Source of the DNA: Serinus canaria
Lineage: Eukaryota; Chordata; Aves; Passeriformes; Fringillidae
Length of the DNA: 64,000 bases
NCBI RefSeq assembly: GCF_022539315.1
Contig: NC_066314.1
Coordinates: 63,225,543-63,289,542 of the forward strand
Reading direction: 5' to 3'
The stretch's first letter is position 1, and each line of letters begins with the position of its first letter. Below the pieces are notes generated by a model. That model saw nothing but the letters and a program-made list of their open reading frames with translations. It was not told the origin of the DNA and ran no database searches. The position numbers were made by a program, and so were the translations under genes. Below are positions 38,911 through 53,243 of the stretch, piece by piece.

Positions 38911-41255
38911 AGGTGCAGGAAGAGAACAACTAACTCTGCCAAACCCAGTCTTACTTCTGATTAAATCTGGCAGCTTTTGAGGTTTAAAAATTTATTTTTG
39001 TTCTGCATTTATTCAACTCCCTGTTGTGCCTGGTTTAAGACCAGGGTTTGGATCACTGGTCACGTCAGACTTGAGCAGGGACTTTGTACCAGATGTTCCC
39101 AGAGACCATGGCAGGGCTGTGTAAGGGAAGGTGTTTGCAGCTTCTTCAGGCTTTTCTAGGCACTAACAGCACAGCAGTGGGGGAAAATAATCATGAGTTG
39201 AAAAGTGAAAATATCTGTGCATACCTCAGCATAGGTGTTTTGTTGCCAAAACAGGTAACTGTTAAAACATCAAAAATGTAGAAAGTTGGAGAAGTAAATA
39301 AATTATCTTTGAGTCATCATATTGACTAATAATGACACATAAGCAGCTTCTTAAAGTGAGATTATAAATTGACCTGGTAAATTGTAAAGTTTTTGTAAGT
39401 TCTTTCACAGTACTAATGCAGCCCTGATAATTTTTACTCTGGGATCCAGAGCATACATAGTCTTGCTGTGTGAGGCTCAGGGCAAGAGAAAGAAAGAAGC
39501 AAATCCAAGACCCTGTCATAGAAATCTACTCTTGATGGCAAAGTCAGTAATTGGGTTTCTCTTTTGATATGTTTGAGGAATCAGCAGAATCTTCTCACTA
39601 AATGCAGGCCCTTGTGGGGTTTTCATGACATCTGTGTTGGAAGACCCTATTGACTTAGCCAGCCTTGGGGAAAAAAAGAGAGAATTGAAATAAGGTGTTT
39701 CAAGAATGGAAAGTCAGAGTTAATAGAAAAGGTGTGGTCGAAAGTAGGTTAAGAATTATTATACTGTGTTCTGTATCAAAAAGGTAAGCACACATTATAA
39801 AAGTAAGAACTGGAATTTAGTTCTGGAATAACTGAAATCTTCACCTAATTAGTCTAGATCTAATTGTTACAAAAGAGACTCAAATGCAATGGTTGGGGTT
39901 TTTTTCCTTCATAATTAAAAAGCTGCAACTACAGTAAAAATTCAATTAAAACTGTTAAACTTGATTTTAAAATTCTGCCTGTTAGGCTGGTGTTTATGCT
40001 CATTTAGTTCCTGGGTATAGTTTGCTGCAGAAGGAAGAGGGGAAGTACACAATGACTTGTTGAAATCTCATGTCCTTAACAGGGAGGAATATGATGTTTG
40101 TGGTGACAGTTTCTCCTTTTCCTCCTGGGATCCACTTGGGGTCACTTACAAATGTTTCCTAACACCCTTTGACGTATTTCCTCATTGCTGTGCAGCTCCA
40201 GGTTTCATCAGAATTTACCATCTTATCTTCCCTTTTTTGTGTGTGAAATAGAATTTCTTTCTTCTCTGTTACACTTACAACCAGTTTTGTCCTGCTTCAG
40301 GACTGCTTTTTATTTTCACTGACCATTGGTGAATTGTTTATTGCTGTGGGGGTCTCCAGTGCCAAGCCTGTGCCCCATCTCTTATCTCCCTCCTGTACTC
40401 ACACACTGCATCCTGTGTTTCCACTTCTCAAGGCCTCTGATATTCTGCCCAGCCTGTATTTCTGTAAACTCTGTCATTATTTGGTTGTAAATATCTCATC
40501 CTACTGAAATAACTACTGCAGATACGAAGCCATGGTTGTGCAACACAAAGATAAACAGAAGTAAAACAAGATACAGACACCTGCTCAATTAGAGAAATTG
40601 CTGCCACAGCTAAATCAGGGTCAGGTCAGGGAAGGTCTGGGCAGAGCAGCCACAGAAGTCTCATCCCTCAGGTCCTGCAAATTCAACAGCAGTGCTAATC
40701 CAGCATAGAATGACTTGGGAGACATAGGAGCTCCTTAGTGACTTCACATGAATATCCCAGTCTGCAACTTTTCCAAAACTTGGGAAAGATGAGAATGATC
40801 TGGGTAGATTGTTAGCTTTTCCTCAATGGCCTAAGATGAAAATCTTTGTAGAATGAAAGTTTGGCCCAGTTACTAACTGTGAAGTGTAAATACAGTAATG
40901 GTGTCAGGAAAGAGTTAATAATTTTTTCTGTCCCCTGAAAATTAACACTGAATGTGCTAAAATTGACACTACAAATTGTGTCACTTGCTCTTACTTGGAA
41001 AATGATTCAATGAGGAGCAAATGAAGTTAAAATAAGAGAAAGGACTGGAAAAGATGCACAAGTTAGCTGGGTTTATCTCTCTGGGCTTGCAAAGCAAACA
41101 GCTGAGGAGCCAGGGAGTGATCAGAAGGAACCTGAGAGCCACTAACAGCACTGACAGGAGGCTGCTGAGATGCAGCATGATGATTTAAAATAGAAAATTT
41201 CTGTCCAGCTGGAACCAACCTACATTTGCTTTGCATTGCAGGGTAAAAATAGATG

Positions 41256-41640
41256 ATGCATGTAATCTCAATAGAAGTTATATATAAGGGTGTATAAATA
41301 CCTCAGCTAAACAGGCTGATGTGTAATTAGATGGAAGTGTAAATATTTAGCTCTAAACAGATATCTTGTCTAAATTGATTTTCTGTGCAATAAGTGTTAA
41401 TAGATAATCCAAACAGAAGTGTAAGCTGACACAGTCTAAATAGATACAAAAGTGTAAACCCAGAAGTGTAAATTGAAATAAGGCTGTATAGATATGAGAT
41501 GCAGTTGTAAGTTCATATATATGTAAATGTGTCTGTGCCTAAATAGATTTAAGAGAAAATAGATCTAAGTGAAAATAGGTAGGACACATGAAATAGAGCT
41601 CTTCCCTATGTGTAAATAGCTGTGTGTGGAAATGTAAATG
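41256..41640 (+). repeat. Degenerate array of AGTGTAAAT-like units
   Basis: About ten copies of (A)GTGTAAAT or close variants recur at irregular spacing (for example near 41336, 41419, 41449, 41464, 41520, 41609 and 41630), many followed by AGAT or AGCT. It looks like an old diverged tandem array. It directly precedes a GC-rich minisatellite. Confidence 0.55.
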
Positions 41641-41810
41641 GCTCTGCTAGACAAGGGCATTAAAAAGAAAGAAAAGGGTGTTTTTAGAAAGGACCACCCT
41701 CTAAATATCTTTTTTGTGTCCCTCCCCTTTACCTCAGGTGCAGGGCTGGGGCTGTGGGCAGGGGAGGGGGAATGGGATTGCTCTGACCCCATTTCTGATG
41801 GGCTGGGGCA

Positions 41811-42050
41811 GCCCCAGGTGTGGCCAGTGAGGATGAGGATGGGAATGGGACAGCCCCAGGTGTGAGGATGATGGGAATGGGACAGGGACAATCCAAGGTG
41901 TGAGGATGATGATGGGAATGGGACAATGCAAGGTGTGAGGATGAGAGTGATGGAGATGGAACAGGGACAGCCCCAGGTGTGAGGATGATGATGATGATGG
42001 AACAGGGACAGCCCCAGGTGTGGCCAGTTAGGATGAGGCAGGTGCTGCTG
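41811..42050 (+). repeat. Minisatellite, about 34-45 bp period
   Basis: Six units carry the core C(C/A)AGGTGTG(A/G)GG or CCCCAGGTGTGGCC followed by GATGATGGGAATGGGACAGG-like sequence. They start near 41811, 41853, 41891, 41925, 41970 and 42011. Internal GAT runs vary in number. Chance ORFs on both strands reflect the repeats. Confidence 0.85.
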
Positions 42051-45000
42051 TGGGAGGAGGTTTTGGCTGCTGGGAGCTCCTGCTGCTGGTGAAGGGGAGC
42101 CAGAGGCAGTCCCAGGTGTCTCTCCAGGCCCAGCATTGAGATGATCTCCCAGGAGTTTGAGGAAGCAGCTGAGTGCACCTGAATCTGGGGTTTTATCTCA
42201 GGAAAGACAGAGTGCCAAAGAGAGGAGAGCAGAGCACCTGAGGAGGTGACTCAGGGTGTGGTGACAGATCCAGCTGGGGGCTCTATGAGGGGCTTAAAGG
42301 ATGGTGTTTTTAATGACTATGAATATGTAAAGCAGTAAGTAAAGGGGGATATAAGCACTAAAGGTACTTGGGACAAGTAGAGGTACAATCTTCCCTCTGG
42401 CAGGAGCAGCCAGGAGGTGTTTTCAGTTTTGGATCTGGATTTCAAGAGTGGGCCTGAGAGAGGATGATAGTACCTTCCCTTGTGAAGGAAAGCACTGAGC
42501 CCCTGTCCATCAACAGCTTTCTCTGCCCTCACCTCTTGTGTGAGAAACATCCCCAGATATATTCAGTTTTGGAACTTATTTCCTCCGAGAGAAGTAGGAA
42601 TTTAAGAAGGAAAAATAAAACTAAACAAGAAAATCCCAAACAAAAAGCACCCCCAATCCAACCAGTCAGTAGGAAGGAAATAAATAACAGGGAACATGAA
42701 TTAGTCATGAGCAATTATTTCAGATCAAGTGGGTTTTGGTTTTTCTCTGATGTGGTAATGTGCATTTTAAGTAGGAGATAAGCAGAAGACAATTTTAATT
42801 CTGATTTTAGTCACCTTTTCCTGTATAATCTGTGTGTCCATAAACACAGGACCTGGATTATAGCCTAGAGAGCTGGTTAAGGCTCCTGTACAGTGGATGA
42901 AAACTTGCTGAAATAGGATGCTTCACAAAACATTTACCACAGGACTGCTTTTGAAATGACAAATACATTTAGAGAGGTTCTGCCTTGGGTGCTATGAAAT
43001 AAACCCATCAGTGGTCCAGGCTGTGGATTAGAGAGGATTTTTTATTCAATATGAAGTTGGGACTGACCCAGAAGTGGCTGAGAGCACTCTGGAAGGCAGC
43101 CTGGGAGCTTTCCCCAGGGCAGAGATGATCCTGCTGTGTCTCCCCCATAATCCTGGATCAGGAATTCCCTGCAGTGATCTGTCCCCACACTTTTGATATC
43201 CAGCAGCTGCTTGGCTTGATCTCCAGTCTATTATGGGGTGTGGAAGAAATTACTCCTGACTTGTGGTCCTGAGGGATGTGTTGGGCTCCAGGCAGCCAGG
43301 ACAGCTCTGCTGCACTTGCCCTGCCTGGGGTCAGGTGGCCCAAACCATTTTGGGGGAACAAGAACAGCCTTGGAGAGAGTAGGAAAAAAGAAAAATTGGG
43401 ATTTGAAGTTTTTCTCTTTGTGGAGGGTGTGAACCCTGCTTAAGACTGTGATTTTTCTAATTAATCAACTTCCTTTGATATTAAAAATTGTCCTGCAGCT
43501 TGTGCAGCAGGGAATGGGGAACTAATACACAAATTAAGGTTGTCTGGGAAAACAGCCTCTGGAACATGATCTTAAAAGCACAGATAAGGATGTGCTACAC
43601 AGTTTGGATTTTTCTCACTATGGCCACTTAAGAATTCCATCTTTTTGCACAGTTTCAGGGAGGTAGCAAGAGTCTCACTCCAGTGTGAAAATGGAACATT
43701 GTGGTCTGAAGTGCCAAAACCCAAACTTCAATCTGCAGTAATTTATTTTCAAACTGCAAGGCACATATCCCTGCAATGCAGTGGATGAGGAAAGGCAAAC
43801 AGGGAGAGAGGGGAATCCCAACCAGCATTTGGATCAGTGGTGGCACACATACAACTCTGTGCTGTAGGCTGTGAGGCTCATTGCAGTTCCTGGTGGTTGC
43901 ATGGAAGTGAAGGCACTTTTGAGCCAACATGGGGCTTTTCTACTGAAGGTGAGAAGCAGGTGCTTCTTAGTGGGAGTAAGGATAACTTACTGCATTTCTT
44001 CCCTTTTTTTGGTTTTTTTAAATTTTTGTGTGTGTGTGTACTGGTTTTTTAAAAAAGCCCAGAATTGTCAGCTTTTGTCTCAAACCCTTTTCCACAAAAT
44101 AAATTGGATAAAAGTTAGGATCTCAGTGACAAAGCTCCAACACATCTTGGTAGGCTCTGCTGGAATGCTTGTGTTGGTGTTGAGGCTGGATGTGCAAGGT
44201 TCATCCCTGTTGAGGAGGGAGGGCTGAGTTCCTGGGTTCTGTTACTGATTCTGGGGGTGACCTGGGGCAGACAATTAACTCTCTGTGCTTGGGTTGCATC
44301 ATCTGTTCCATGAATATCAGTCTTGTCTCTGTCACAGAGATTTTGTGAGTCCTAATTGTTTATGAAGTGTTTTTAGACTGACACAGCATTACAGAAGTGG
44401 AGAATGCAATTAGTCAATGCAGGATTAAACATGGGCCTGCACAGTTGTTTATCCTCAGCATAAATAAGGAGTGGTAATCAGGGATGGCAGCTTTTGCAAG
44501 AAAAGCTGATTTTTGCAGCAAATGTAGTGAATACTCTGTGGGGAAAACGTGATTTAATCTCAAGCATAAAGCTACTTTTTAGCCACAAAAATTTGAGGTT
44601 TTTTTCTGGTGGAAATGACAAAGCATTATTGTGGGAGGTGTCTAAAAAATTAGGGCTTTTTAAACTGGTTTCACTTGGTTGGTGGATTAGTACATACACT
44701 TTTACTAATCCTTAAAACACACTTTTCATCAAAGTGAATTAATGTCTTGAAAATCATGTATTTTGCCTATTTCTGTTGCATGTCAGCTGGGAATGCTGAA
44801 AAGATTCTATAATTAGAAGCAAAATAAACACTGGTTCTTTGGAGAGGGCTGTTTCCATATATAATAACCATTAGTTGAAAAATAGAGAAGAAAGGTCTGA
44901 GTGTTCCATTTAATTTGGTTTTTCTCCCTGTTGAAGTAGCCAGGTGTAGCCACTTGTAAGCAATTTACTTTGCTTGATGTGTCTCTTTACACAGCAAGCT

Positions 45001-45198
45001 CTCTGCAGTCACAGACAGTGCTTGGAAATAATTTTGATATTAGCTGTGTGTGCTGTTCTCCCCAGATCTCCCCAACCACAACTCCATGGGAATATTTGCT
45101 TTGGAAAGACTTTGGAAGTTCTGTGCTTTGAAAATGCTTCCTTTCCCCACTCAGCATAAATGCTGGGATGGAAAATCTGACCTGTCAGTTTGCTTAAG

Positions 45199-45218
45199 GA
45201 CACACACACACACACACA
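45199..45218 (+). repeat. (CA)n microsatellite
   Basis: About nine to ten CA units lie in intron 10. Confidence 0.9.
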
Positions 45219-48200
45219 ATGTCTTTATTTCAGTTGAATCCTTTCAGGTGTGTAAAAAACCTCTGAATGGCTGAGGACAAATAGGAGACAAGGCTAAGAA
45301 GTAAAGCTTTGTGTCAACCTCTGTGCATGGTAAAAAAGTGTTTCTGCCCTGTTTGAAGTGAAGTGATGGGTCATAAAGGTGATACCAGGGTTGCATTGAT
45401 CCATGGCCTGGTTTAGTGACACCTTAATATTTCTTTAGTTCCACTTTGATTTACTTCAGGAGGCAGCAGTGTGTGCAGTGAGAGGGGCTGTGGTTTAGGA
45501 TTTACATCACTGGGGTATTTGAAAAGAATTTTTGTTTGTTTTTTATTTTTGAGCTGCTTCCTTTTAATTTTTACCTGCATAAAATCTCACAGACTGAAGG
45601 TGGAAAGAGTTCATTGCTCTGGATCTGTTCACAGTCTCTGTTAATCTTGAAAACTCAGGGGAAAAAGGTGCTGCCAGTGTCTGCCAGCTAAGAGTCACTC
45701 AGAACCCTTAGGGGATTTTTCATGACTATGGCAAAAAAGAAAAGCAGCTGCTTGTCATTTGCTTAACCTTGCTTGGGCTGAATTTAATCAGTAGAAAACA
45801 TCTGGAACTGTTTCCCCTTCAATTTTGGAGTGTCCAGTAATCTGCTGTGTACATAGAACTGGTGCACCTTTAGCATTGGAATACTTGGCTAAATCATGTT
45901 TTGCAATATTGTTATCTTTTGGAAAGAGAAAAGGAAACAACAGTGATTTCCCAATGAGCAAATATTTGCAGTGTTCTGTATAGGTTGCATCGTTGGCTGA
46001 TTTTGTGCAGCTGTTCTATGAAATCTATTGATCAGAGTTAATAAATTTCCAAGTGAGTAATACTGTTTATTTGTATTGATTAAAATTGAGCCAAGTTCTG
46101 AGCTGTTTAGCATTGCTTGACTTCAACTGATGAAACAATTTGACCTGGTTACTTTTTTGACAGAATGCAGTGTTAAATTATGAGTAAATTTTGAGGCTGT
46201 AAAAAGCTTCAGCCAATTGTTGAGGAGTGGTTTTGGTTAAAAGTCTTGGTCTTTCCTGCTGAATTGGGGTGTTGGACTTTTATAGACAGCTATTGATACC
46301 TGCTTTTAGCTGAATTTTTTGTTAAATATAAGCCAAGACTGACTTGGATAGTAATGCTTGATAAAATGGAAACCATTGTTAAAGAGCCCCTCAGAGGGAG
46401 AGACATGGAAAAATAACGTGCATTTAAACAATGTTTTGTGTTGACAATGCATTCCTTCTTTACTAGGGAAGTTGTCAAAACTCAATTTTTATTTTTTTTT
46501 TCAAATATCAATTGCGTTCACTTGCAGGAGAACATATGTATTTTTAATAGAACCACTTTGGAAACCATGAGTGAGTAACTGTCTCTGGAAAAAGCTCTTT
46601 TTTCGTAGTGTCCTACTCAGAGAACTTTGCAGTGAGTATCCCAGGTGACCTGGCCATCATTTCTATGGGAATTTCTCTGGGGTAAAGCCCACAGAAGTGT
46701 GGGGAGGTTGATGAATTTCTGGGATACCCCTTCCTCTCTCCTTTCCCCCCTTTATTAGGGAGTTCTACTTCCCCTTCCATACTCACATGGGTAAAACTCC
46801 TCTATGGCACCTCCTGTTTTGTATTATGGAAATAATAGAGTTGTGATTAGTTCTACCAAACACAACAGAAAGTAGCCAGCTTGGGAATATAAAGCAGTGA
46901 TGATGGCTTTTAAAACAGTGTTTTATTTTAATTAGATCCTATTTTTGTCTTTTTCATCTGTAACAGTGATAATCCAGCATAAAGGAAAAAAAGGCTCCTG
47001 GATTTTCTTTCTTTCTTTCATCCTTGCTGACATGGACTTAATGTCCCCTGTAAAAGGAGAATATGTTTTTTTTCCCCTTTGGGTAAAGTGAATTATGATG
47101 AGAACATCTGTAATACAATTCTGATAAATAATTCCTGGAATTCTGGCTTGCACACAGCCTTGTCCTGGATCTGCCTCAGGAGTATGTAAACTGCAGCCAT
47201 GGTCTGACCCTTTGGGTCTGTTTGTGTTCCTTTAACTCTTATACTGTGCTGAGCTCTCAGAACTTGATTCCAGTTGTTAAAAAACCCAGCAAACCTTAAG
47301 CAGAATAATGCCAGTGTTTGCTGCTGGTGGCTTTTTCATACTGTTTTTAATAGGGTGAATCAGACCATGGCAATTGGATATCCAGAGCTGGTTGTGCTAA
47401 CCCAGTTAAGATCCTTTCAGGTCAGGTTGACCTGGGTCTATCCAAGATTAGCTTGTGCTAAATGAGCTGTCCTGGACCAAGGGCAGCCCTAGATAAAACC
47501 TACAAGTTTCTCTTGCTGTGTATGTGAAGGGCTCAGGTTGGCTCCTGTTCCTATAACCTTGTAAAAGAGAGAAGACTGAGAGTGTGCACTGGTGTGTGCA
47601 GGGGTCCAGCAGCTGAAGGCTTTACAGGGGTGAATTTGAAAATCCTGATGAGTAGAAAGCATGCAAAAAAAAAAAAAAAACAAAAACATTCAAACCTGCC
47701 TGACCACGATGTTAAATAGGGTCTTACTGCTTTTCTGGTGATGTTTTCTCCTGGAGAAATGGGATCTCTGGAAGTTCTGTGGTTGCACTGTTTCTAGAGA
47801 GGTAAAATCACATTGATAGCACAGTTAGGTCTCTTCACAGGTCAGATAAGCAAAGTCACTTTTAGCTGCTAGAGATCTACTTGAGTGAGGTCATGGTGGC
47901 TTTTGTGGGGCTTCTGCCTGGTAAAGACCTTCAATATAAATTATTTGCTGTCAACTTCTGAAGTCTCCTTAAAGGGGTAAAAGTGTTCTTTGCTAGATAA
48001 ATTAATGTATTAGTGTTTGCCAGTCTTGGATGTGAACTGGTTAAATGGGAAGAGCCTAGGCTGAAATACTTCCTTGACTCTTATAATTGGAGAGCAAAGC
48101 AATTTAAGTTGGAGTCAGTTAAGGGGCTGTTTCAGTAGTAATTTCTACTAAAAAAATAAATTTGAGCAATTTTATTACTAACTTTTTGAAAGCATTTAAG

Positions 48201-51200
48201 ACTTCTTAAGAATAATAAGGCTTCTTAAGGAGCTCTGATGCTCTCTTCGGCTTCCTGTTTCATTTCCACATCTCCCCTTTCAGCACTGAATGGGGTTTCA
48301 GTGTGTTGCCATTTCCTAGGGTGCAGTGACACACCCAGAATCTTCCCTTTTCCTCCCTGCATTTAGCTGCTGCTGTGCCTGGGCCAGGCAGTTTTTCTCT
48401 GCACAAGATGAAATTGTCAGGGATTTTTCCAGTGTTTACCTTGTTAACTTCTCTCCCAGCTGTCTGAAGAAATTGTGCTGGGGGAGATAGGCCATCAAGG
48501 AGGAGATTCTGTGCCATGTAAGCAAACCCCATCATCATCATCATAACCTTTGCAAAGCCAGAAATGGTCAGTGCTTTACACCCACCAGGTGTTCCAGCCA
48601 CTTGTATCTTCCAACCCATTTAAATCTGGCTCTCAGATGTGGAAAGGGCTTTATCCAAATCTGGATAAGGGAACACTAAAGCATTTATAAAAGGCAGCTC
48701 ATAAAGCACTAGGTTGGGGGACATCTGGCAGGTGTCCCCAACAGCAAAACATTGTGCTCAGAATAAGGAAATAACTGCACATGAGCATCAGTGGATAGGA
48801 AAGGGGAGGTGGGGAACAAGGCAGTAATTTCTCCCTATTGATCTGAAGCCAAATCTCTCAAATCCTAGGGTGAAACATTTGTACTGCAAGGCTCTCAATG
48901 GCAGTGAAAGTCTTGGGTCTCAGTGCTTTGGGGTTGTAATAGCAGTCTTTGCATTATCCTCCCCAGAGCAGTAATTTACCTCTTGGGCTGTGCCTTTGCT
49001 ATTTCCAGAGTCTGTTATACCTTTCTCTGAGAGTTTATTTGAATGAAATGAATTTTGCTTAGATCCTTCCTTTCTAGAGCTGTGACATGCTGCTTCCCTA
49101 GTGTTGCATTTTTTGTCTCTGCAGCAGTGTTAACAGTGTTGGAGGCCACTGGATGGATATTCCATTCACTGGGCAAGTGAGCATTCAGATCTGCACTAAA
49201 TCAGTGCAAACAAATTGTGATGTTTTCTGAATGCCATGGGAACAAATTTATTGTGTCAGAAGCCCCAGCAAGAATCCTTGGATACCACCTCAGTCCTGGA
49301 AAGTGGAGCCCATAGGAAGCTCTGTGTGAAGCCAGCACTGTGTGCTTGTCCTGTCCTTGAGCATCTGCTCTTCACCTCAGCTGGAGACAAGGCAGTGCAT
49401 GAAACAGTTCTTTGTCCTGGTCTGTTGTTATCTGATATTAGTCCAACCCAGCTGGGTTTTTTCTGTCTCAGGAGTGGTACCTACCCTCCTGGGATGGCTT
49501 GTACTCTGCATCTGGCTGGCTATGGAATCTTGCTACCCCCTAAATGCACCTACCAAAAAAGATAGATGCACATCTGTAATGAATTGTCATTCTGTCCACC
49601 TTTAATAGATGAAGTGAAATGGTTATTTCAAGTCACTACTGAATGAGTACTTGAGAAGTCTTAAATATTTGTTTTGCTGGACAAAAAGAAGCTCAATCTC
49701 AAATGATCTCTTATTTCAGACACAAATGGATTTGTTGCCTTAATTAAAACAGCAACTTAACAATTTTCTGTGAGCTATTACAATCTAAAAAGAAAAATAT
49801 CCAAGTGCTCTAACAAAGTTATTCTAGAGAAACTTTTACTCCACCTATGGTATGATTGTAGTAAATATTATAGGACAAGATGAAGTTTGGAACTCACTGC
49901 TTGGATTCTCCACCTGAGTTATGACACTGAGTGGTATCTGAATCTTCAATGCTACAGAAAGTGGCAGGGAATATTCTTCAAGGGTTTGCTGCCAGCAGAT
50001 AGCAAAGCATTTTTGGCTGGTCAGTGACACAAAGCAGATTATCCTAAAAACATTTACAATTTCTGTCATCTTGGCAATGTGTCTGAAACAATGTTGGATG
50101 TTGGTTAGAAAATAAATGGATTTGGATAGATGGATTAGAAACCAAATGGCACTCTTTTTTGTGTTGTTAAAATGTTTGGTTGTAAATCAAGATAGCATCA
50201 TGAAATTGGGTTTTCCTCCAATGGCTCTGTTAGGGTTCAATGTCTGTAATGGTGTGTTTATATAAAAATAAGAATTATGAGTGTGATAAATATTAACATT
50301 AATAGCACTAAGCATGAGAATTTGGCCATGTTACTTTCACACATAGCAAAGATGATTTTGTGTCTCACTCCTCAGTAATGTGGTTTAAAGAAGCTTGGAT
50401 GGAACCAAAGCTTTGTAATGGGGCTTATGGGGTAAGAAAACACACACCTGTTGTAATTTGTACAGTATCTCCTTTCCCTGAAAATGCTAATCTCAGTCAA
50501 GTCACTCCTGAAATTCAGCATTCATCCAGATTTCTCCCTGGGACTGTCAGACTCTACAGCCTGTGCTGCACTGAACTGTATTCAGCAGTCTCAGCACTAG
50601 CAGGACTTTTCTGCTCCTCAGGGCTTCCCTACCCATCTCCTCAGGAGGAACATTCTGTGTCCCCTGCAGGTGCACTCCATGGGGACAGAGGGGCACTCAC
50701 ACTGACAAGGGCAGGGTGTGTTTGACAGTGGCTTCTCCACCCTCTTTGTGCAGGTCCCTCGGAGGAGGGAGAGAGGAGCTTTGTCTCCCAGCATCTCTGT
50801 GGTTCTCCCTGTCACAGAAAAGCCATGGCCTGCTGCCAGAGGTCACCCTCAGTCCCAAGAGCTGCAGGGCACATTCAAATGTATCTCCACAATGTCATCA
50901 GTAAACAGAGACTTTAGGTCTCAGACTGAGGGTGTGTTCCACCTCAGGGTTGTGTCTCACTTTTAAATATCACCATTTTCTTGTCATATCAATTGTTAGA
51001 TTACTGTTGGGAGTGTAGAAGATGTAATTATTCTGGCTCTTCTCAGAATCTGAGTTTCAAAACATTTGAATTTTAATGGTAGCAGCAAAAGTGTAACAAT
51101 TTCTTTAGACTGTTTTTTAAGCTCTTGAATTATAAATATTTTCTAATGGAAGTTCTGAATAAGCAGCATGAGGAAGTTGGAATGTGACATTAATAAAGGA

Positions 51201-52850
51201 TGCACATCCTGACTGAGCCCTGAAGTACAGAATTGGAGACCCCATGAATTTAATTTTAATTAAAAAATGATCAGTTAATTTTAAGCATTTTAAGCATTTC
51301 TAGGAAGATAACTTATTGGGGGGGGTTGTGCTTATGAGATGTTTCAGTTTGCAATCTATGATCTGAAGATCTGTCTGGCAACATTTTTAAAGCATTGGGT
51401 ACACATAACAATGGCTGCTTTGAATTCTCTTTTCAACGGTTGTAACTTGGACTCTTACTCAAATTACTGCCCTACCTAAAATATCCTCAACTTCAAGATT
51501 TAAAAAATAAGTATTTGGAGCAAATATATTTGAATTAAGGAATACTCTCATAAAATGTTGTTTCTTTACACCTGGACTCTATGAAATAACAGCTGAAGCT
51601 TTAGTTAGGAATAGTTTTCATTTAGTGCAGTCAACAGCTGTGAATTATTTTGTTGAACTTGTTTTGAGCTTAAGGGCAAACATGAAAATTACCTCCTCTA
51701 CTAGTAAGATTTACTTAAATTTACAGATTTTTTTTTCCAGTGTGGAACAGGCAGGTTGGTAGCAATACTGTCTATATTGAATTCATGTTTAAGACTAGTA
51801 AATAGGGAAATTGTTTTACAAGGATTCAGTTGAGGGAGGGCAAGAACTGCATAAGACCAGCAAATAATTTTGGCATATTTCATTGTAATTACAGTAATTG
51901 GGTTTTGTGTTCTTGTGAGTCAAAACATTGACAACAATTCAGAAGATGTTTCTGTTTTTACTCTCACTGCAGTTTGTATTCTTTGACCATTAACAGTCAT
52001 GAAAAATAAAAATGTTTTCAGACCGGTTTATTTTCTTTAATAGCCACACTAAAACTGTACTTCCTTGTTAAAATAAACACTTTTACTATAATGGCAGTTC
52101 TGAATCCCATAATGGAATGTAACTCTATATATTTATATTACATGATACATTCCCTATGTGTAATTCTAAGAGTTTGTATGTGTTAAGAGCTCTCCCTGCA
52201 GAGCTAACAAGCTGCCAAATTACATTTCACTGACTATTAATTGTTTCAGTTTCAGGTCAAGTTCTTCTTGTCCTTAAAAAAAAAAAAAAAAGGCGACCAG
52301 TGAAGAAGGATCGCTTTGAAAGCTATTTTTGTCTTATTTTTCTTCACTGTTATTGCTGTACATTTTGTTCTTCAGAATAACTGAATGAACAGTCAAATAT
52401 TTCCAGCCTTAAAAAGTTAAATACATCAGTATTGGTGACTTGAATTTGGTCTTGGAGAGCTGATCTCTGAACATATTCACAAGGTGTAGATGGTATCTCC
52501 AGCTCAAAAACATGTTAAATATACCCGTGGGCACAAGGATTGTGTCTGATAAGCAAAAGAAACAGCCTAAGTCTTAAGAGAATAAAGAAGTGCTTGTCAA
52601 AATAGCTTGCTTTAGATTATTGAAAAACTTTGCTCTCTTGGCATCATTTGAATACAACTTGTCCAGTTAGATGCTTTCCCAAAGGTGTCCTGGTCACATC
52701 CCTCCTGGACCAGCTATGGAGTGTTTGGGCCTCAGCAGATCATGAAAAGCAGCTCATTTCTGTGTTTTTCCTGCTGTCATAATCCTCCTGCTGCAGCCAT
52801 GAGGCACAATTTAATAGCTACTAATTTAACAGCTATCAATTAATATATTG

Positions 52851-53243
52851 TGGTATTCACATACTCTTGGAACAGAGAGACACATAATTCTTTCTCCAAG
52901 GATTTTTCCTGGGGAAGGCAGTGAGAACGCTCAGAGAGAGAAGAGAAAACAATTCTTATCTCTACTTGCTGCTCCTGTTGTTTGGCACATGTGGAATGTG
53001 TTATGGAGATTGTTTACCAAAAGGAATTTGTTAATTTGACTCTGCTGATGGTTGTTTGGACTGATTGACCAATTAGGTCAAAACTGTGTCTTGACTGTCT
53101 GTAAGGGGTCATGGGTTTTTCTTTAGTATAGTTTTAGTAGAGAGTATAGTATAGCTTAATAAAGCAGACTTCTGAAGTCATTTCAGCCTTCTGAAACCAT
53201 TGCAGTCATTGCACGTTATCTTCTGGCTGGGGGTCATCCTGCA
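52851..53243 (+). repeat. Solo-LTR-like element, plus-strand copy
   Basis: The block starts TGGTATTCAC and ends near CCTGCA, with AATAAA at 53158-53163. It is the reverse complement relative of 29690-30170. It has no internal region and no second LTR nearby, so it is most simply a solo LTR left by recombination. The exact ends are uncertain, as no clear target duplication was found. Confidence 0.75.

Noticed and set aside
41811..42050. CRISPR-like array
   Set aside because: Repeats are direct and degenerate with no distinct spacers, and the DNA is a vertebrate intron.
41729..42178. 149-codon minus-strand open frame
   Set aside because: It is produced by the minisatellite repeats (Pro/Ser/His periodic translation) and has no coding signature.
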